Source: CAYOMP01 sp964405075
GTDB lineage: Bacteria; Bacillota; Clostridia; Lachnospirales; Lachnospiraceae
Reading direction: 5' to 3'
NCBI GenBank assembly: GCA_964405075.1
Contig: CAYOMP010000036.1
Location: 1 to 23,190, forward strand
Length of the DNA: 23,190 nucleotides
The notes below the pieces were generated by a model that saw only the letters and a program-made list of their open reading frames with translations, searched no databases and had not been told where the DNA came from. How positions within the stretch are numbered: the first letter of the stretch is position 1; each line of letters opens with the position of its first letter. The position numbers and the translations under genes were made by a program. Positions 23,117 to 23,190 of this stretch are shown here, piece after piece.

Positions 23117-23190
23117 ATGGAAGCAAAGGAAGAATTGAGAAAATTGAGAGAAAGTACTGGCATGAATAGAAAAGAATTTTGTGAGTACTT
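23117..23190 (+). CDS. XRE-like HTH regulator, N-terminal 24 codons (partial at window end)
   Basis: The ATG follows AAAGAGGTG by about 5 bases. The visible residues, MEAKEELRKLRESTGMNRKE then FCEYF, match the first two helices of an XRE-type helix-turn-helix as found in many short Lachnospiraceae regulators. It is preceded by a strong promoter and a palindrome, suiting an autoregulated repressor. Partner genes, such as a toxin in a toxin-antitoxin pair, would lie outside the window. Confidence 0.7.
   Translation, partial: MEAKEELRKLRESTGMNRKEFCEY

Overview
The window looks like chromosome of a low-GC Gram-positive gut anaerobe of the family Lachnospiraceae. This is inferred from codon use, strong AGGAGG-type ribosome binding sites, the protein families present, and an RlmD C-terminal extension that I know from that family. 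A pectin-degrading relative of Lachnospira or Eubacterium eligens would fit, but species cannot be fixed from this sequence alone.

Layout. (1) 1-929: the end of the F-type ATP synthase operon (partial atpD, atpC, terminator). (2) 954-3033: a compact, probable cell-cell signalling cassette. Two overlapping, paralogous helix-turn-helix/TPR regulators of RRNPP type converge on a 43-codon gene on the minus strand (2851-2982). That gene has a good ribosome binding site and encodes a signal-peptide-bearing short precursor; a long inverted repeat lies just upstream of it. (3) 3095-12712: a rhamnogalacturonan (pectin) utilisation locus. It contains a CE12-type acetylesterase with C-terminal SLH repeats, a divergent membrane-anchored AraC-type sensor-regulator, then two LplB/YtcP-type sugar ABC permeases, a lipoprotein substrate-binding protein and a GH105 unsaturated rhamnogalacturonyl hydrolase. 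Direct repeats just upstream of the transporter promoter are the natural candidate operator for the AraC protein. An intercistronic hairpin and an attenuator-like hairpin bracket the binding-protein gene.

(4) 12728-18008, minus strand: mutS2, an OmpR-type response regulator, its histidine kinase (1-base overlap) and the tRNA methyltransferase mnmM (TTG start, directly abutting the kinase stop). (5) 18196-19663: a membrane-anchored HtrA/DegP-like protein with PDZ domain whose catalytic His and Asp positions are substituted, so it is probably a pseudoprotease. (6) 19653-19946: a ~295-bp imperfect palindrome with no gene, resembling a MITE or other dispersed intergenic element. (7) 20145-22990: a YhaM-type 3'-5' exoribonuclease and the 23S rRNA methyltransferase RlmD. 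Downstream of rlmD lies an unusual array in which the codons for the protein's last residues (HVExVVLLS) recur four times, interleaved with hairpins, followed by a detached C-terminal extension broken by a stop codon. (8) 23058-23190: a very good promoter overlapped by a perfect palindrome, and the first 24 codons of another HTH regulator.

The strongest candidates for something undescribed are the regulator/peptide cassette at 954-3033 and the rlmD 3'-end repeat array at 22438-22990.
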